Positions 16,639-25,128 of a DNA stretch of 64,000 nucleotides are shown in pieces. The DNA lies in contig NZ_CP104067.1 of assembly GCF_026651875.1 (NCBI RefSeq), positions 1,364,001 to 1,428,000 of the forward strand, in the 5' to 3' direction. Position numbers and translations under genes: made by a program. Every line of letters begins with the position of its first letter. The first letter of the stretch is position 1. The DNA is from Alicyclobacillus fastidiosus. GTDB taxonomy: Bacteria; Bacillota; Bacilli; Alicyclobacillales; Alicyclobacillaceae. The notes below the pieces were generated by a model. That model worked only from the letters and a program-made list of their open reading frames with translations, was not told where the DNA came from and made no database searches.

Positions 16639-18266
16639 TTATCCACAGTCCCGAAACCCTAGAAGCACCAACGGGTTTCGGGATTTCGTGTATCTACGAC
16701 TGTCGAAGCCGAGTGCCACTTTGAGCAGGTTATGCGCGACACTCACCAGCCCCATTTCGATGGTGACTTTCGGAATGCCCCGCAGGAGGAATCGTCTAAA
16801 TCCCCGATTTCCTTTGATCTGACCAAACACGCTTTCCACCTCCACCATTCGCTGTACGGATAGCTTCCGTCCACGTTTGCTTGTCAAGTTCGCTCGTGCT
16901 CTTTGCTTGTGCTCTTGCAAAGTTACACTGACTCCAATTTGGCGGTTGTTTTTCGATTTGGTGCATTGATTCTTGAGAGGACATGTCCCACAGGCGTCGC
17001 ACTGGTAATAGCGTTTTTTCGATGAGTAGCCTGCCTCCGTTTTGACCGTTCGTTCGTACCGAAACGTCAGTCGCTGATTGCCAGCGCAGATGTACTCATC
17101 TCGTTCAGCATCGTAGATCCAGTTCTCAAACCGACTAATATCATTTTGGAAACGCTTGGTTTGCTCTTGATAGTATGTATTGAACTTTACGAAGGCTTCT
17201 ATCTCTTCATGTGCCAACCATGAGTAGTTCTCTTCACTACCATATCCGGCATCTGCTATCACGGATTGGGGTAAGATGCCGAACCGTTCCCACATTTGTT
17301 CAAAATGGGGAATGAGGCAACGCGTATCGGTCGGTCTCTGGTGAATACTAAATCCAACAATGAATTGATTTTCCGTTCCCACTTGGACATTGTAACCAGG
17401 CTTAAGTTGTCCGTTCTTCATGTGGTCTTCCTTCATCCGCATGAAGGTGGCATCCGGATCTGTTTTGCTGAAACTGTTACGGTCCTGAAATGTAGCTTGC
17501 TGCATTTCGTATTTTTCACATCGAGGCAGGTAGTCCTTACGGATTTTCCGTATCGCCTTGCGGAGGGGTTGTTCTTTGGGGATTCACTCAGCTGTTGCTC
17601 CAGAGAGGTCACCAACGTATCCAACTGTTCAGAAGTAATAGGCTGGTCCTGGTCCTTTCCCAACTCCTCCAGATCTCGTTCTCCGTATTCTCGTTGTTCC
17701 TGTTGGTTTGCTTGCTCGATTTCCGTCAGCAACTCCCGGATTTGTGCTTGTAACCGAGACTGAAAACGGTCTGTGGATTTCTTCCAGACAAAGGTGTAGC
17801 GATTCGCATTCGCCTCAATTTTGGTTCCATCCAGGAAGTAATGCTCGAACTTTACGTACCCTTCGTCAATAAGCAGTTCAAGTACCGCTGCAAAAACTTG
17901 TTCTACAATGTCCTTCATCCGTTCCGAACGGAACCGATTAATGGTACGGAAGTCGGGCGTTTGACGCGCGCTGAGCCACATAAAATGAATGTTCTCCCGT
18001 AGCGCCTTAGCGATCTGACGAGAGGAGTAAATTCGTTGTGTATATGCGTAAACAAGAACTTTGGTCAGCATTTTCGGATGGAAACTGCTTCGACCGCCGC
18101 CGGGGTAGTATTGAAAGAATAACTCGTCGTCCATTCGCTCTACGGTGTCATTTACAATACGCACAACATGATTCGCAGGAATCAGGTCTTCCAAATCCAT
18201 TGGTAGGAAAAGTTGTCCCATGTTATATTGAATGAAGGTAACGTTACTCAAAAGAAATCGCTCCAT
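16639..18266 (-). pseudogene. IS1182-family transposase, frameshifted and 3'-interrupted
   Basis: The N-terminal part (18266 leftward) has the IS1182 pattern QLFLPMDLEDLIPANHVVR, YYPGGGRSSFHPKML and FEHYFLDGTKIEANANRYTF. A one-base change in the GGGG run near 17565 shifts the frame; reading then continues NPLRKAIRKIRKDYLPR, FSKTDPDATFMRMKEDHMKN and the zinc-finger-like CDACGTCPLKNQC to the end. The last codons (DCG then stop) come from the inverted repeat of the IS1634 element inserted at this point, so the native C-terminus is displaced to the left of 14820. Confidence 0.88.
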
Positions 18267-18426
18267 TCGGTTGATGTTTGCTTGTCACTTACATTTTACC
18301 GAAATGAGCGATTTCTTTTTGTGTACAAACAGTAAAATTTGAACATATATAGATAAAACGGGGCGCCCCTCAGTACCGAAGTACTTTTGGGACACCCCCT
18401 TTGGTATAACCAGTGTGTGAGCTTCT

Positions 18427-19794
18427 TTATGCAAGAACTTGGCAAAGAGATACAATCTCGGACCACGTTAAACAGCGACGAATAATGTCTTCTTCTATTA
18501 ATTCTGTGCCTCTCTGAACTTCAATAAAGGACAGGTTGTCGTTGGCACAAATGGCATGCCACTGACCGGTATGGATCCGAACAACGTCACCTGCCTGCAC
18601 AGGCATGATACGAGTGTCTAATACAATCTCTCCATGTCCTTCTACTATAGTCCAAACCTCGCTGCGCAATAAATGCTTTTGATAACTGATATTCCGACCT
18701 GCACTTATCTGTACAAACTTTGTTAAAACCTCTATTCCATCGACTGACTTTTGATAATCGAGTACGCGATAGGTGCCCCATCGACGTTCCTCAAACATTG
18801 GCCTGTCACCATATTCGTTCACAATGGACTTGATCCCGCCACTGTCCTTTTTAGCAGAGACGAGAATTCCATCAGGTGTTGCTACCACAATCGAGTTCCG
18901 TAAGCCCATTGCTACAAGTGGAATCCCTAATTCGTTTATAACATGTGTTTCTTCGCACCCCTCGATATTCCCTAGTCCCACAAAATCACTGGCGAATTCG
19001 GTTGACAGAGTTTCCCAGGAACCAAGATCTTTCCATTGACCGGCATAGGGTAAAATCGATATGCGCTCTGCGTTTTCTACCACTTCATAATCAAAACTAT
19101 TCTTTGGTAACGATTCAAACTGCTGTAACAAATCGTGGTAGGATGCTGAATAGCCCTGTGTTATTAGGAATTGTTTGATATAGCCAATCCGAAAGCAGAA
19201 CACACCGCAATTCCACAGTGCACCACCGGCAATTAACTGTTCGGCAATCTCCTTGTGCGGCTTCTCGATAAAAGAGTCCACTTCTAGCCAATCACGGTCG
19301 ATTTCACCCTCACGCACACGTACATAACCAAATTTGTCGGATGCTTCGTTAGGGCGAACACCCATAAGGGCCAAATCACTTTGTGATTGTAACAATACAT
19401 TCTCTAGGCGACCTATAGACTCAAAATATGAATCATCTACCATAGGGTCAATAGGTACAACTGCAACGACCTCATCGTCAGCACATTGGTCGACGTCTGC
19501 TAGATAGGTCACCGCAAGGGCAATCGCTGGAAACGTGTCCCGGCGTGCAGGCTCTTCGATAAACGGACATATACCGATCTGGGACTCAATAATCTCACGT
19601 TGAGCCTTGGAAGCACATATGTAAGTATTCGATTGTAGACCATTGTGTTCTAGCTGCGACCAGACACGTTGGAGCATAGAAACCATGTTCCCATGTCCAT
19701 CGTCTAAAACCCGTAAAAACTGTTTGGAGCGGCTATCATTCGACATGGGCCATAGACGTTTACCAGACCCACCGGACAATAAAATCAGTTTCAT
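18427..19794 (-). CDS. manC: Mannose-1-phosphate guanylyltransferase (ManC/CpsB), with mannose-6-phosphate isomerase-like cupin
   Basis: Protein of 455 residues. The N-terminal 300 residues are a nucleotidyltransferase with the signature LSGGSGKRLWPMSNDSRSKQF and EKP motif FIEKPHKEI; the C-terminal cupin (RRWGTYRVLDYQ, HLLRSEVWTIVEGHG, IHTGQWHAI) is the type II isomerase-like domain. The enzyme makes GDP-mannose from mannose 1-phosphate and GTP, a precursor for exopolysaccharides. I chose ATG 19794 over the in-frame GTG 19803: AAGGAG lies 10 bases before the ATG but only a base or two before the GTG. It lies 18 bases behind galU and forms an operon with it. Confidence 0.92.
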   Translation of the reverse strand: MKLILLSGGSGKRLWPMSNDSRSKQFLRVLDDGHGNMVSMLQRVWSQLEHNGLQSNTYICASKAQREIIESQIGICPFIEEPARRDTFPAIALAVTYLADVDQCADDEVVAVVPIDPMVDDSYFESIGRLENVLLQSQSDLALMGVRPNEASDKFGYVRVREGEIDRDWLEVDSFIEKPHKEIAEQLIAGGALWNCGVFCFRIGYIKQFLITQGYSASYHDLLQQFESLPKNSFDYEVVENAERISILPYAGQWKDLGSWETLSTEFASDFVGLGNIEGCEETHVINELGIPLVAMGLRNSIVVATPDGILVSAKKDSGGIKSIVNEYGDRPMFEERRWGTYRVLDYQKSVDGIEVLTKFVQISAGRNISYQKHLLRSEVWTIVEGHGEIVLDTRIMPVQAGDVVRIHTGQWHAICANDNLSFIEVQRGTELIEEDIIRRCLTWSEIVSLCQVLA

Positions 19795-19812
19795 GGATGA
19801 CACGCTCCTTCA

Positions 19813-20709
19813 CTACTGAGTGCTCCTAGCGCCCTCTATAATGCCTTCAAGTAAGTTTAGTACGGAGTCTCGCAAATTAGGTTTCATTAACGCAAATTCC
19901 AGGATTGCCTCAATGAATCCAAGCTTCTCTCCAACATCAAATCGTTGACCGCCGTATCTATACGCGTACATAGGTTGCTGTTGGTTGAGGCCGACCAGTG
20001 CATCCGTCAACTGGATTTCCCCGCCGACACCAATTTGTTGCTTATCCAGAAATTCGAATATCTCTGGAGTCAACACGTAACGGCCAATGATCGCGAGTGT
20101 TGAGGGGGCGGATGAAGGGGCTGGTTTTTCGATGAGATCGCGAATTTGAACGACATTGGATTCAGATGGATCACAGTCGACGATACCGTAGCGAGAGACG
20201 TCCTCGAGAGGCACATTCTTTACTCCGATGACGGACCTTTGGGACTCTTGTGCCAATTCCATCATGTCACGGAGGCTTGGTGCACCGCCGCGGACGATAT
20301 CGTCTCCTAGAAGCACAGCAAACGGTTCGTTCCCAACGAATCGGCGTGCGCACCAAATGGCGTGTCCAAGGCCGAGTGGTTGAGCTTGCCGGGTGTAGTG
20401 AATGTTTGCCAGCTTAGAGATGGAGCGGATTTCCTCTAGTTGCTCAAGCTTCTGTTTGGACTCAAGCAGTTCTTCAAGTTCCACGGTCCTGTCGAAGTGG
20501 TCTTCAATGGCGCGTTTACCTCGGCCTGTGACGATAATGATGTCCTCGATTCCTGCTTCGACGGCCTCTTCTATGATGTATTGGATGGTAGGTTTGTCGA
20601 CAATGGGAAGCATTTCTTTTGGCATCGCCTTGGTCGCAGGTAAAAAGCGAGTGCCGAGTCCTGCGGCGGGGATAACTGCTTTTCGGACTGGTTGTAAGTT
20701 GGTTTTCAT
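19813..20709 (-). CDS. galU: UTP-glucose-1-phosphate uridylyltransferase
   Basis: Protein of 298 residues, the normal size, with all GalU/GtaB signatures: KAVIPAAGLGTRFLPATKA, MPKEMLPIVDKPTIQYI, VLLGDDIV and IEKPAPSSAPS. It makes UDP-glucose from glucose 1-phosphate and UTP for exopolysaccharide, teichoic acid or glycolipid synthesis. GGAGAG stands in front of ATG 20709. Together with manC and the truncated sugar transferase upstream this is what remains of an exopolysaccharide gene cluster. Confidence 0.95.
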   Translation of the reverse strand: MKTNLQPVRKAVIPAAGLGTRFLPATKAMPKEMLPIVDKPTIQYIIEEAVEAGIEDIIIVTGRGKRAIEDHFDRTVELEELLESKQKLEQLEEIRSISKLANIHYTRQAQPLGLGHAIWCARRFVGNEPFAVLLGDDIVRGGAPSLRDMMELAQESQRSVIGVKNVPLEDVSRYGIVDCDPSESNVVQIRDLIEKPAPSSAPSTLAIIGRYVLTPEIFEFLDKQQIGVGGEIQLTDALVGLNQQQPMYAYRYGGQRFDVGEKLGFIEAILEFALMKPNLRDSVLNLLEGIIEGARSTQ

Positions 20710-21005
20710 GAGATCTCTCCAGACGACTTCGTATTCATAGTTGCTAGCGAAATGACGCTATCTGTTGGCTTCATGGCGCGTGACTATTACGGCAATTAGA
20801 TAGGGCAAATATGTGCGAAGCTATTTAGTGCAGTGATTAGGGAAACGCCAGGTATCGCCACCCAAAATCCCGCGAGATAAGTAAATTATACCCACGGAAT
20901 TTGAAATTCCCTTGAATTGATTAAACAACAGGGCAGGCGCCGAAGACGCTCGGTTCTATATGTTATATAATATTCTGTCATTAACGCTAAAGTCACAGGC
21001 TCACC
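20710..21005. other. Upstream region of galU
   Basis: No gene is seen. The minus strand should hold the galU-manC promoter. The AT-rich stretch at about 20957-20980 (repeated TATA words) is the best -10 candidate, but no clear -35 partner could be assigned. Confidence 0.3.
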
Positions 21006-21007
21006 TG

Positions 21008-21538
21008 TCAACTTGCCCCTCGTCTACGAAGGACAGCTGGAATCGTTTTGGCGAGAATCTTAATATCCTCGAGATAGGACCAGTTGTCTATGTAACGTAA
21101 ATCTAGATCGACCCATTCGTCAAAGTTGATTTCGTTGCGACCGCTGATTTGCCACAGGCAGGTGATCCCCGGCTTGACGCTCAAGCGCCTGCGGTGGTGA
21201 GGGTCGTATTGGTTGACCTCGGACGGCAATGGCGGTCGCGGACCGACAAGGCTCATGTTGCCAATTAGTACGTCGAGGAATTGTGGCAACTCATCCAAAC
21301 TCGTCTTCCGGAGGAGGCGACCGACTCGAGTCACACGTGGGTCGTTTTTCATTTTAAACACGGGGCCATCCATTTCGTTCAACTGCAGGAGTTGCGCTTT
21401 CAGCGCTTCGGCGTCAACCCGCATGCTGCGGAACTTGTGCATTTTGAAAGGTTTTCCATTGAGGCCGGATCGAATTTGGGTGAATAGGACGGGGCCCCGG
21501 TCATCCAACTTAATGGCTAAAGCAATACAACGATGCAA
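21008..21538 (-). pseudogene. 5'-truncated exopolysaccharide sugar transferase (copy B of the repeat at its 3' end)
   Basis: The 176-codon frame holds nearly the complete catalytic domain of a bacterial sugar transferase (WcaJ/RfbP family): LDDRGPVLFTQIRSG, MHKFRSMRVDAE, LRKTSLDELPQF, IGNMSLVGPRPPLPSEV and KPGITCLWQISGRNE. Full-length proteins have about 460 residues with four or five N-terminal membrane segments and a further membrane anchor just before this domain; all of that is missing, and homology stops at about 21530. The TTG start has no proper ribosome binding site. These enzymes place the first sugar phosphate on undecaprenyl phosphate. Without the anchor it is probably inactive. 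Its last 264 bases are duplicated at 6051-6314. Confidence 0.85.
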
Positions 21539-21593
21539 AACATAGTATATTCATAAGAATTGTGTATAATAAAGTAAAAAACAGGTGACTTCA

Positions 21594-21764
21594 ATGTATT
21601 ACTGCATGAAGTGTTTGAAGATACATCTTCAACACGCTAAAGATGACCTGATTTTTAAAACTGGGTTTAGGCGCGTAGATGGAAAGGACGTTCCGCTTGG
21701 GACTTGTAGTGGTCGAACGACTTCAAAAAGTAGCGATCTTTACAAACCTTTAAACGCCAATTGA
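21594..21764 (+). CDS. Possible small cysteine-containing protein (56 aa)
   Basis: ATG 21594 follows AGGTGA at 21583-21588 and opens a 56-codon frame starting MYYCMKCLKIHLQ, with one CxxC pair and a later cysteine. TATAAT occurs at 21565-21570. The 3' end overlaps the end of the convergent spo0E-like gene by 25 bases. No family is recognised, and the case rests on start signals only. Confidence 0.3.
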   Translation: MYYCMKCLKIHLQHAKDDLIFKTGFRRVDGKDVPLGTCSGRTTSKSSDLYKPLNAN

Positions 21765-21901
21765 ATTTTATGGATGAGCGTATCCAATTGACGACTGATA
21801 TCTACCACGTGCGGATGTGTGAGACACTCGTATCGTTCTGCTGTGGCAATCAAACTCTGACGTAACTCCTCGATTTTTTCTAAATCCCTGTATATGTTCA
21901 T
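21740..21901 (-). CDS. Spo0E-like aspartyl-phosphate phosphatase
   Basis: Small protein of 53 residues, the typical size of Spo0E/YnzD family members. It contains the signature S-x-x-L-D near the C-terminus (DISRQLDTLIHKIQ), which inserts into the response-regulator active site. Such proteins dephosphorylate Spo0A~P and delay sporulation. ATG 21901 has AGGGGAT in front of it; the longer frame to 21979 has no such site. It points to a sporulating host. Confidence 0.8.
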   Translation of the reverse strand: MNIYRDLEKIEELRQSLIATAERYECLTHPHVVDISRQLDTLIHKIQLAFKGL

Positions 21902-22237
21902 TTTTATCCCCTTGAGCCAAAATACTGTTTTATGTACAGTGACGTTATCACAAAAGAAATGTCGAAGGGTGTCAAACACAGTCGGCGTCTCGAAAATTGT
22001 TCGAATTCCGTACGAACCAACGTAAATCAGTGCGTTCTATATCTCTGGATACATGAGTTGTACACAGCCCCAATGGCGTACGAAAAAAGCATCCGTGTGG
22101 TGGGATGCCTTTCTCCAGCGCGAAATGCAGGTCACTACGATTGCTTTGGTATATGTACGCTAAACTTTCCTGAATCTTCATTATTATATTTTCGAATGAT
22201 TCGATGCACACACGAACGCATCCTTCAATCCATCTAT

Positions 22238-22567
22238 TTACAACTCATACTGCTTAATATCGATGTCAACCTCAATTTCTTTTGGCTTGTAGACGTCAAA
22301 CAGCTCTAACGTGATTGGATATTGAGAATTGTACTCCACCATTCGCTTCAGAAACGGTAAAAAAGCGCGAATCGACTCTTCTGCTCCTTCTCTAGTCTCC
22401 CAATACACAATCCCCATGTACTCTCCTAGCTCATATTCGCCGAGATAGTCAACATGATGAAAAGGGCCACTGTGTTTCTTTAACAAGGCAGTAAATATAT
22501 CCGCTATCCTTTCAGCTTCCCATCTGGTGTTTTCGCCTAGGACAAATTTCACGACAACTGCCACCAC
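22238..22567 (-). CDS. ABM/YgiN-fold protein (putative dimeric alpha-beta barrel)
   Basis: About 109 residues with the length and pattern of small dimeric alpha-beta barrel proteins (VAVVVKFVLGENTRWEAERI, YMGIVYWETREGAEESIRAF). Members act as quinol or antibiotic monooxygenases or bind haem, and the function here is not known. The most likely start is GTG 22567, about 8 bases behind GAGGTGA. It lies between the Spo0E-like gene and the TetR gene, all on the minus strand. Confidence 0.55.
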   Translation of the reverse strand: MVAVVVKFVLGENTRWEAERIADIFTALLKKHSGPFHHVDYLGEYELGEYMGIVYWETREGAEESIRAFLPFLKRMVEYNSQYPITLELFDVYKPKEIEVDIDIKQYEL

Positions 22568-22709
22568 GGACACATCACCTCTCACATGTAACATAATATG
22601 TATTTCTACTTGAATCAACACACGTACCGTCCACGGGTGACTGAATCGGAAAGACTTTTGTACGGGATGCCCGACGATGGGGAGCCTTAGCGAATATTCT
22701 AATCGGAGG

Positions 22710-23351
22710 TTAAGTCGTCAGTGACTTCATAAATGTCACGACGAATTGTTCCAAAATTAATAGGTCCTCTTCCATAGAGTCATGTGTGAATACATTTCGC
22801 CTCGTGGCCAAATGTTGCATCAAGCCAAGCGTCGAATGTTCCAGTGTCAAAGCTAATATTTTTGGATTCACGTTCTTTGCAAGCGAACCATCTTGCATGC
22901 CAATGGCGATGAGTTGTTCTAACGGCAATCGCATATTGCGGATAAAATCGCGATACATATCCTGCAGTACATCGGAGGGGTACGACGCGTGATACGCGTG
23001 ATCGAACATCGCTGTGAAGCGTATCTGCTCATGGTGGGTCTGAAACAGGTCGACATATTTTTGTAATAAGCTAAGTAGTTTCTCCGCACCCGTCTTTCCA
23101 GATAACGTTTCAAAGTCCCGATACACATTCAGATCTGAGAGCACTTTTGTTTGGATTTGAAAAATGATCTCGTCAATCGAGTTGAAATACTTGTATATGG
23201 TCACGCGGCTGGTACCGACCCGTTTGGCTAACTCGACGATGCTGATTGCTGAAATGCCCTTTTCCAGGATCAATTGAAATGCAGCGTCCAAAATATCTTC
23301 TTTCATCAGATTGCGCATTGTGTCGAATCGTTGTTGACGTCGATGTTCCAC
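22710..23351 (-). CDS. TetR-family transcriptional regulator
   Basis: Protein of 213 residues. The N-terminal helix-turn-helix is clear (ILDAAFQLILEKGISAISI, VELAKRVGTSRVTIYKYFNS), followed by an all-helical ligand-binding domain. GTG 23351 is placed 9 bases behind AAAGGAG. It is divergent from the sulfatase cluster and shares with it a 285-base region containing several palindromes, so it is the probable repressor of that cluster. Confidence 0.88.
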   Translation of the reverse strand: MEHRRQQRFDTMRNLMKEDILDAAFQLILEKGISAISIVELAKRVGTSRVTIYKYFNSIDEIIFQIQTKVLSDLNVYRDFETLSGKTGAEKLLSLLQKYVDLFQTHHEQIRFTAMFDHAYHASYPSDVLQDMYRDFIRNMRLPLEQLIAIGMQDGSLAKNVNPKILALTLEHSTLGLMQHLATRRNVFTHDSMEEDLLILEQFVVTFMKSLTT

Positions 23352-23424
23352 GGTACACCGCTCCTTTTGACGACCTCACCATACCGTAACTTATCGTTTC
23401 AGCTCTTTTTACAATACCACTAAC

Positions 23425-23443
23425 TTGTTATACATCATAACAA
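23425..23443. promoter_or_regulatory. Inverted repeat near the tetR start
   Basis: TTGTTAT-ACATC-ATAACAA: perfect 7-base arms with a 5-base spacer, 74 bases upstream of the TetR gene. Candidate autoregulatory operator. Confidence 0.5.
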
Positions 23444-23540
23444 AACCTAGATTTCCAATATAAATAGTATACATTTGACTGGATATTGACCCGTGTGTAA
23501 GCGAGAATATTCACGATTCAGGGAATGTTGACGCTTTCAA

Positions 23541-23574
23541 TTACACAGTGTAAATTGTTATTAACATAGTGTAA
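23541..23574. promoter_or_regulatory. Tandem operator-like palindromes before the sulfatase gene
   Basis: TTACACAGTGTAA (23541-23553) is a perfect 13-base palindrome, and TTAACATAGTGTAA (23561-23574) repeats it imperfectly about 20 bases, i.e. two helical turns, further on. They lie 60-95 bases before the first sulfatase gene and are good candidates for TetR binding. Confidence 0.6.
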
Positions 23575-23636
23575 ACAGATATTCGTCATGACTGTGCGCT
23601 ACTTTGATGAAGCTCTTCATGGAATGGAGGAGTTAG

Positions 23637-25127
23637 ATGGGCAAGTCCGCGATGAATTTTGTGTTCTTCTTTCCAGACGAGATGAGGGCCGAAAGTCTGG
23701 GTTGCTATGGACATCCCAGTGTGCGAACTCCCAATTTTGACAAATTCGCACTCGAGGGCGTTCGTTTTGACCAGTGTCATGTCCAGAATCCCGTGTGTTC
23801 ACCGTCGCGTTGTAGCATGATGACCGGATTGTACCCACACGTATCCGGGCATAGAACGTTGTGGCACCTTTTGCGGCCGCACGAGCCAAGTCTCTTTGGT
23901 TATCTGAAGGAGGCCGGGTACCGAATCAAGTGGTTCGGGAAAAATCACCTGTACTCGGACGATGCGCTCTGCGAATTGCTCGGTGACGACGCTATCAGGA
24001 CTCCCGAAGAAATCAGGAGACAAATGGTGGGGGACTTCAAGGCGCACAACCCATATGCAAATGACGACCCTCGGTTTTACAGCTTTTTGCTAAAGCCGGA
24101 GGACGGGGAGCAGGGCTTGACGGAGACGGAAATCAACGTTCGACGGGCGATTGAGTTCTTACAATCGGAAGAGGCCAAGGAACAACCATTTATGCTGTTT
24201 CTTCCGACACTCATGCCACATGCACCATACGTCGCGCCGGAGCCATTTCACAGTATGTATCGTCCAGACGAATTGCCCCCATTAAAACCTGTCGTCGCCG
24301 AGGGAAAGCCGTCGTACCACGAACTGATTCGGTCCTATCGACACCTGAATGAGATTCAAGACGATACCCTGCAGCGCATTCAGGCGACTTACCTAGGGAT
24401 GATTAGTCACGTCGATGCCGTGTTCGGAGAGTTGATGGACGCACTTCAATCTAGTGGACTGTCCGACGCTACGACCGTCATCGTCTCGTCGGACCATGGT
24501 GACTACGCAGGGGACTACGGGTTGGTCGAAAAGTGGCCGAACGCGATGGAGGACTGTCTCACGCGCGTTCCCCTGATGATTCGCACGCGAAACGGCTGCC
24601 AGGGCCATACCGTGCTTGAACAGGTGGAGTTGTTCGATATTTTGCCTACGGTATTGGAACTGGCCGGGATTGAAGCAGGACACGACCATTTTGCTCAATC
24701 ACTCGTTTCTCAACTCTCCGGGGCGACGGGAGATCCGCTGCGAGCCGTCTTTGCAGAAGGCGGGTACGACGCGCGGGAGCCGCACTGTTTCGAAGGCGAT
24801 CCCGTTCGTGACGCATGGTTTGCCAACAATCCGCAAAGTTGCTACTGGCCAAAGGCAAGGCAACAACAGGAGCGCCCAGAGAGTGTGTGTCGGACGACGA
24901 TGATGCGCACGCTCGACTTTAAACTGGTCCGCCGCACGGATGATGTGAACGAGCTATACGATTTACGGCAAGATCCATTGGAACTGAACAACGTGTACGA
25001 AAACCCGGACTACGCACAAATCAGGCAGTCGATGGAGTCGATACTGCTCGATTGGTATTTGCGAACTTCGGATGTCGTGCCAAGGGATAGTGATGCAGGT
25101 AGGTTCATTGTGAAGGGGGCGGGATAA
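23637..25127 (+). CDS. Sulfatase, Cys-type (formylglycine-dependent)
   Basis: Protein of 496 residues of the alkaline-phosphatase-like sulfatase family. The active-site signature CSPSRCSMMTG begins at Cys 54, which must be oxidised to formylglycine; the enzyme for this is encoded next. Metal-binding elements are PDE near residue 14 and SSDHGDYAGD in the middle. No signal peptide is seen, so it acts in the cytoplasm on an imported sulfate ester. ATG 23637 follows GGAGGAG. The exact substrate (choline sulfate, sulfated sugar) cannot be read from the sequence, though co-location with a GPH sugar symporter favours a sulfated sugar. Confidence 0.9.
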   Translation: MGKSAMNFVFFFPDEMRAESLGCYGHPSVRTPNFDKFALEGVRFDQCHVQNPVCSPSRCSMMTGLYPHVSGHRTLWHLLRPHEPSLFGYLKEAGYRIKWFGKNHLYSDDALCELLGDDAIRTPEEIRRQMVGDFKAHNPYANDDPRFYSFLLKPEDGEQGLTETEINVRRAIEFLQSEEAKEQPFMLFLPTLMPHAPYVAPEPFHSMYRPDELPPLKPVVAEGKPSYHELIRSYRHLNEIQDDTLQRIQATYLGMISHVDAVFGELMDALQSSGLSDATTVIVSSDHGDYAGDYGLVEKWPNAMEDCLTRVPLMIRTRNGCQGHTVLEQVELFDILPTVLELAGIEAGHDHFAQSLVSQLSGATGDPLRAVFAEGGYDAREPHCFEGDPVRDAWFANNPQSCYWPKARQQQERPESVCRTTMMRTLDFKLVRRTDDVNELYDLRQDPLELNNVYENPDYAQIRQSMESILLDWYLRTSDVVPRDSDAGRFIVKGAG

Positions 25128-25128
25128 A

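Larger units (their letters stand above)
14820..16648 (+). mobile_element. IS1634-family element inserted in the IS1182 element
   Basis: The two ends carry TGTGGATAA (14820-14828) and its complement TTATCCACA (16639-16647). A second pair of the same word forms a palindrome at 14906-14934. If 14906 rather than 14820 is the true left end, the element is 86 bases shorter. No target-site duplication was recognised at either boundary. Between the left end and the transposase is a strong hairpin (CCGGAATCCCG with CGCGGAATTCCGG, about 14829-14860) that would block read-in transcription. Confidence 0.65.
14657..18405 (-). mobile_element. IS1182-family element carrying a nested IS1634-family insertion
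   Basis: Terminal inverted repeats of 22 bases with one mismatch bound the element: ACCAAAGAGGGTGTCCCAAAAG (in two parts ACCAAAGAG and GGTGTCCCAAAAG, 14657-14678) and its complement at 18384-18405. Each repeat is followed inward by a small hairpin (AGGCAT/ATGCCT on the left, AGTAC/GTACT on the right). The transposase runs leftward from 18266. Its 3' end is interrupted by an IS1634-type element (14820-16648). The outermost ACCAAAG/CTTTGGT bases could be target-site stem arms rather than part of the element, because IS1182-type elements often enter hairpins; this is inference. Confidence 0.8.
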
